DNA of 64,000 nucleotides from Paenibacillus sp. JNUCC32 (GTDB taxonomy: Bacteria > Bacillota > Bacilli > Paenibacillales > Paenibacillaceae). The DNA lies in NCBI RefSeq assembly GCF_014863545.1, contig NZ_CP062260.1, positions 1,612,001 through 1,676,000 of the forward strand, given 5' to 3'. The translations under genes were made by a program, and so were the position numbers. Below, one piece after another: positions 61,085-64,000 of the stretch (position 1 is the first letter of the stretch; every line of letters starts with the position of its first letter). The notes beneath the pieces are model-generated. The model worked only from the letters and a program-made list of their open reading frames with translations. It had not been told where the DNA came from and searched no databases.

Positions 61085-63328
61085 ATGAAACTGAAGAAAC
61101 GATCATTGCTAACCGTATTGGCTGTTGCCCAATTGGCCGCAGCTTATCCGGCGAGCGCGGATGCCAATGCCGCAGACCAAACGCAACCGTCAGTCACCCA
61201 AGAAGTGTATGAGCAAAATTCAGCGGCAACGAAATCACTAAAATCCGGGGGTACAAACGCTTCAGGCGCTGCTCAAGAGACATCCGATACGACAGAGACA
61301 GAAGGAACTCAAGCGCCGGATGAAGCAGGAACCACTGAAACAGGTACAACCGAAACAGGAACGACCGAAGTGCCGGTGGAGGAGTCCGGTGAAGTCCAAG
61401 ATCCGGGAACGACTACGGTAGGGCAGGATAACCAGAATAACACGCCATCCGTGACGGGCAAGGAACTTATTCTTTATTTTAATAGCACGAAGATGGTTCA
61501 AGACGGCGTTACCTACAATGCACCGCAGCCGATGCAAGTCAAGAAGGGAGTATCCTATGTTCCCATCCGTGCCCTTGTGGATCGTGTAGGCTTCAAGGTC
61601 ACTTACGATAAGAAGACCAAAGAAACGATTATCACTAAAGGAAGCAATGAGCTCCGCTTCAAAACGGACAGCAGCAAGTATACCGTCAACGGCGTAACCA
61701 AAACTATGAAAGGCACCTCTTACCAAACCAAGAGCACCTTCATGGTTCCGCTGACAGCCATCACGCAAGCGCTGGACATTCAATATAAAGTGGACAATGT
61801 TGGCAAGCGCGTCATCATGAGTCTGGAAAGCAAGCCGGTTGCCAAGTTTACGGTAGGACCTAAAGAGATCTTTGCAGGGCAGACTACAGTTACCTATACA
61901 CCTCAGGTTGAGAATGTACAAGGTGAAATCATCGACGAGCGTTGGGAAGGCAAGCAAGATATATTTGATGCGCCAGGTCAATACATAGTCACTTACTCGG
62001 TTCAGGATTCGACGGGAGCTTGGAGTGAACCATACAGCCAAACGATTACGGTCGTTCAGCCGAACCTTCCGCCTGTAGCCATGTTCGAGACCGACAAGAT
62101 GGAATATAAAATGGGCGAGCTGATCACCTATACGGATCAAAGCTACGACGACCAAGATAAGAACGAGGACCTGACGTACAAGTGGGAGAACAAAGAGTAT
62201 GCCTTCTTCTCGCCTGGCGTGTATACCATCAAGTTGACCGTCACCGATAAGAAGGGACTTAGCTCCTCCTACGAGACGACCATCAACGTAACGAACGAGA
62301 CGTTGTATGAGCAAGACGACTTCAATATGCTGTTCATTCCGGAAGGAGAGAAATTCTCGTTCCTCGGCAATGTCACTTCGCGTCCGAAGATCAATTATGA
62401 TTTTTACGACGAGCCAAGCACGCTGATCCGCAGTAACAGCCCGGAAACCGTAAACAGCGAGGGCATCGTGTATCAAGAGACAGCGGTAGGCGACATGCGC
62501 TTCATGATTCACCACGTGAACAATCTGAACAAAAACGTGAAGATGTACGTGATTGCAACTAACAAGAACAGTACCCCGGTAACGCTCAGACAAGATTACC
62601 TGGGATTTGCAGGTCCATCGCCGATCGCGACGGCAGCAGGCAAAAAGTCCGTGCTGAATTATTTCCAATCCATGCAGGACGATTCGAAGCGAACTTCCGT
62701 AACGCTTGCACCTGGCGAACAGAAGCTGGTCATGACGGAGCTGAGCGAGATTCGAATGAAGCAGGGGCATGTCATTTCCCTGTACTCGGATATGTATAGC
62801 GACCTGCCGATCCAGTTCGACGTCGTAATGATTGACGAAAAATCCGATCCGTTGAAGGTGCTGAGCACGCTGCCGATCCTGGATCGCGATGGCGTTCATA
62901 ACCGCGGCACCTATCCGGATTCGACGCGGATCATCCGTTATTCCGAGCTGGTGGGGGCAGAATCCCAGCGTCTCGTTCTTGGAGACAACCAGGATGACCC
63001 TAACCTGCAAGGCATGGATCCAATGGTTGGCGACATTACGCACAATACCGGCAACTTCGGGGTCCTGTATAAAATCACGCTGGATCGCGTAGCGCCGAAT
63101 ACCCTGATCTCGTTTAACCCGCGGGGCGGCAAGTACTCGGGTTATGCCATGATGAACGGAACGATCGTACCGATTTATTCCTTGGGCCAGGTATCCCCAG
63201 GAGAGCAAGCGGTTCTCTACCGTACAGGCGATTTTGAGCAAAAGGTTGAAATCATGCTGACGGCTGCGCCGGGAAGCAATTTGCCGGTAAACCTGCTGTT
63301 TACCCAATTGCCGGAAGTGATTCATTAA
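61085..63328 (+). CDS. Secreted protein with copper-amine-oxidase-N-like and PKD domains
   Basis: A 747-residue exported protein. Residues 1-27 are a signal peptide (KLKKRSLLTVLAVAQLAAAYPASADA). A Thr/Glu/Gly-rich linker (about 30-125, with TETGTTE repeats) leads to a copper-amine-oxidase-N-like domain (about 128-250; PMQVKKGVSYVPIRALVDRVGF, FMVPLTAITQALDIQY), two PKD domains (about 255-330 and 330-405; PPVAMFETDKMEYKMGELI), and a 330-residue C-terminal region with no recognised domain. No sortase or S-layer-anchor motif. AGAAGGAG is upstream. Probably cell-wall associated; role unknown. Confidence 0.85.
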   Translation: MKLKKRSLLTVLAVAQLAAAYPASADANAADQTQPSVTQEVYEQNSAATKSLKSGGTNASGAAQETSDTTETEGTQAPDEAGTTETGTTETGTTEVPVEESGEVQDPGTTTVGQDNQNNTPSVTGKELILYFNSTKMVQDGVTYNAPQPMQVKKGVSYVPIRALVDRVGFKVTYDKKTKETIITKGSNELRFKTDSSKYTVNGVTKTMKGTSYQTKSTFMVPLTAITQALDIQYKVDNVGKRVIMSLESKPVAKFTVGPKEIFAGQTTVTYTPQVENVQGEIIDERWEGKQDIFDAPGQYIVTYSVQDSTGAWSEPYSQTITVVQPNLPPVAMFETDKMEYKMGELITYTDQSYDDQDKNEDLTYKWENKEYAFFSPGVYTIKLTVTDKKGLSSSYETTINVTNETLYEQDDFNMLFIPEGEKFSFLGNVTSRPKINYDFYDEPSTLIRSNSPETVNSEGIVYQETAVGDMRFMIHHVNNLNKNVKMYVIATNKNSTPVTLRQDYLGFAGPSPIATAAGKKSVLNYFQSMQDDSKRTSVTLAPGEQKLVMTELSEIRMKQGHVISLYSDMYSDLPIQFDVVMIDEKSDPLKVLSTLPILDRDGVHNRGTYPDSTRIIRYSELVGAESQRLVLGDNQDDPNLQGMDPMVGDITHNTGNFGVLYKITLDRVAPNTLISFNPRGGKYSGYAMMNGTIVPIYSLGQVSPGEQAVLYRTGDFEQKVEIMLTAAPGSNLPVNLLFTQLPEVIH

Positions 63329-63340
63329 GATTGGAAGGAT

Positions 63341-63387
63341 AAAGGCTTTGCGACTTGAGCTTCTGCTTGAGGAGCGAAGCCTTTTCT
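63341..63387 (+). terminator. Intrinsic terminator after the secreted PKD protein gene
   Basis: AAAGGCTTTGCG pairs with GCGAAGCCTTT (63341-63383, one wobble), followed by TCTTT. Confidence 0.65.
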
Positions 63388-63622
63388 TTAGAGCGTATCC
63401 CGTCGACGAGACGCGCTGAGTTGAGTTCAAAGGTACATAAGCAGGCGGGAGCATGGATTGTCATTCTCTATTTTTTAAGAGCGTGATGATTTATAATAGG
63501 GACACAACACAATATGAGCGTTCAACACGGCCTTTTTCTATGATAGCGTGAAAGTCATACGGGATTTTAGATGTAATCGTTGAGCTTGCTGACGGATATA
63601 TAAAACTTTGGAGTGATGGCTT

Positions 63623-63652
63623 GTGGTTAAAGCGGTGGATGTACCCTCCTGA
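63623..63652 (+). CDS. Chloramphenicol attenuator leader peptide
   Basis: A 9-codon frame starting with GTG and reading MVKAVDVPS, 9 nt after TTTGGAG. The last codons lie inside the left arm of a long hairpin that hides the cat ribosome binding site. It resembles the cat-86 leader MVKTDKISSS in opening MVK and in position, so a chloramphenicol-stalled ribosome should open the hairpin. No gene-level homology is claimed beyond layout. Confidence 0.7.
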   Translation: MVKAVDVPS

Positions 63653-63678
63653 AATAGAACGATTTTATTTTAGGAGGG
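63644..63678 (+). promoter_or_regulatory. Translational attenuator hairpin sequestering the cat Shine-Dalgarno
   Basis: CCCTCCTGAAATAGAA (63644-63659) pairs with TTTTATTTTAGGAGGG (63663-63678) over 16 bp with two G-U pairs and loop CGA. AGGAGGG is the ribosome binding site of the cat gene. In the off state it is fully paired. Confidence 0.85.
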
Positions 63679-63685
63679 CAAATAA

Positions 63686-64000
63686 ATGAATTTCCATACC
63701 ATTGATATCGAGCGGTGGAACAGACTCCCTTATTTCGAGCATTACACAAACGTAAATCAATGCACCTACAGCATGACTGTCGACACGGATATCACGCTGT
63801 TGCTTCAAGCACTGAAGATTCGGGGGTATAAGCTTTACCCGGCTTTTATTTACATGGTGACCCGGGTTGTCAATGAACGCGCAGAATTCAAAACCTCGTA
63901 TAGCCCAGAGGGACAACTGGGGTACTGGGATTCCATGACGCCAAGTTATACTTTTTTTCACAAGGATGATCATACCTTCTCCAGCTTATGGACTGAATTT
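63686..64000 (+). CDS. catA: Type A chloramphenicol acetyltransferase, 5' part
   Basis: The first 105 codons of a chloramphenicol O-acetyltransferase, cut by the window end. Visible family stretches: FHTIDIERWNRLPYFEHYTN, CTYSMTVDTDITLLLQALK, LYPAFIYMVTRVVNERAEF and SYTFFHKDD. The active-site HHxxxDG lies beyond the window. ATG at 63686 follows AGGAGGG by 7 nt, within the attenuator hairpin. The leader-peptide hairpin indicates chloramphenicol-inducible translation. It appears chromosomal, with no mobile element in sight. Confidence 0.9.
   Translation, partial: MNFHTIDIERWNRLPYFEHYTNVNQCTYSMTVDTDITLLLQALKIRGYKLYPAFIYMVTRVVNERAEFKTSYSPEGQLGYWDSMTPSYTFFHKDDHTFSSLWTEF

Noticed and set aside
61262..63454. 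730-residue antisense frame opposite the secreted PKD protein
   Set aside because: The forward protein has a signal peptide and known domains; the reverse frame has none and no start site.
1..64000. CRISPR arrays, tRNA/rRNA genes, transposases, prophage
   Set aside because: No regularly spaced repeats, no transposase or integrase-like proteins and no rRNA/tRNA-like segments were seen on either strand.

Overview
The window reads as chromosomal DNA of a low-to-mid GC Bacillota, most likely Paenibacillus. Supporting this are strong AGGAGG-type ribosome binding sites, an iolDECAGB inositol operon, a split gcvPA/gcvPB glycine decarboxylase, glycine riboswitches, a CD3324-family protein, a secreted protein with a copper-amine-oxidase-N-like domain, and many one- and two-gene transcription units ended by intrinsic terminators. 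No rRNA, tRNA, CRISPR array, prophage or intact insertion sequence is visible. The genus is inferred from content, not from a marker gene.

Layout. 1-9800: the 3' end of a GH88/GH105-type glycosidase, then iolD-iolE-iolC-iolA-iolG-iolB for myo-inositol catabolism, followed by a LacI-family regulator that probably controls it through AAGCGCTT dyads upstream of iolD. The iolD-iolE and iolE-iolC gaps are unusually long and look like structured RNA. 9800-20500: stress and redox units: an Old Yellow Enzyme with a divergent Lrp-type regulator, TetR/SDR, a CPA1 Na+/H+ antiporter, Rrf2/nitroreductase, TetR/MMPL exporter and a TPR protein. 20500-31000: a heterodimeric ABC exporter, a GNAT enzyme, an alpha/beta-hydrolase-like protein, a NarL-type two-component system, a small DMT-type transporter, and a homodimer-type ABC exporter led by a small Arg/His-rich protein behind a dyad-controlled promoter. 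31000-34500: guanine deaminase, arylamine N-acetyltransferase and a YcdB-like protein.

34500-39700: the glycine cleavage system. gcvT-gcvPA-gcvPB runs leftward and gcvH rightward, and each is preceded by its own tandem glycine riboswitch, back to back. 39700-50300: an EamA transporter with a divergent MocR-type regulator; an FAD oxidoreductase and an ECF41-type sigma factor with a matching promoter; a large catalase; a second histidyl-tRNA synthetase behind a His-codon leader peptide and attenuator; and an SgrR-like regulator. 50300-57000: a CDF zinc-type exporter with an ArsR-like operator, a threonine aldolase-type lyase, a possible peptide-sensing (RNPP-like) regulator, a TetR regulator with an odd insertion, and methionine aminopeptidase. 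57000-64000: small accessory enzymes, a large secreted PKD protein, and the 5' part of a chloramphenicol acetyltransferase gene with a classical translational attenuator.

The common theme is RNA- and dyad-level control of short units. The most notable items are the structured spacers around iolE, the leader-peptide attenuator on an aminoacyl-tRNA synthetase in a Gram-positive, the ECF41 promoter match, and the paired glycine riboswitches. No clearly unprecedented multi-gene system was found.
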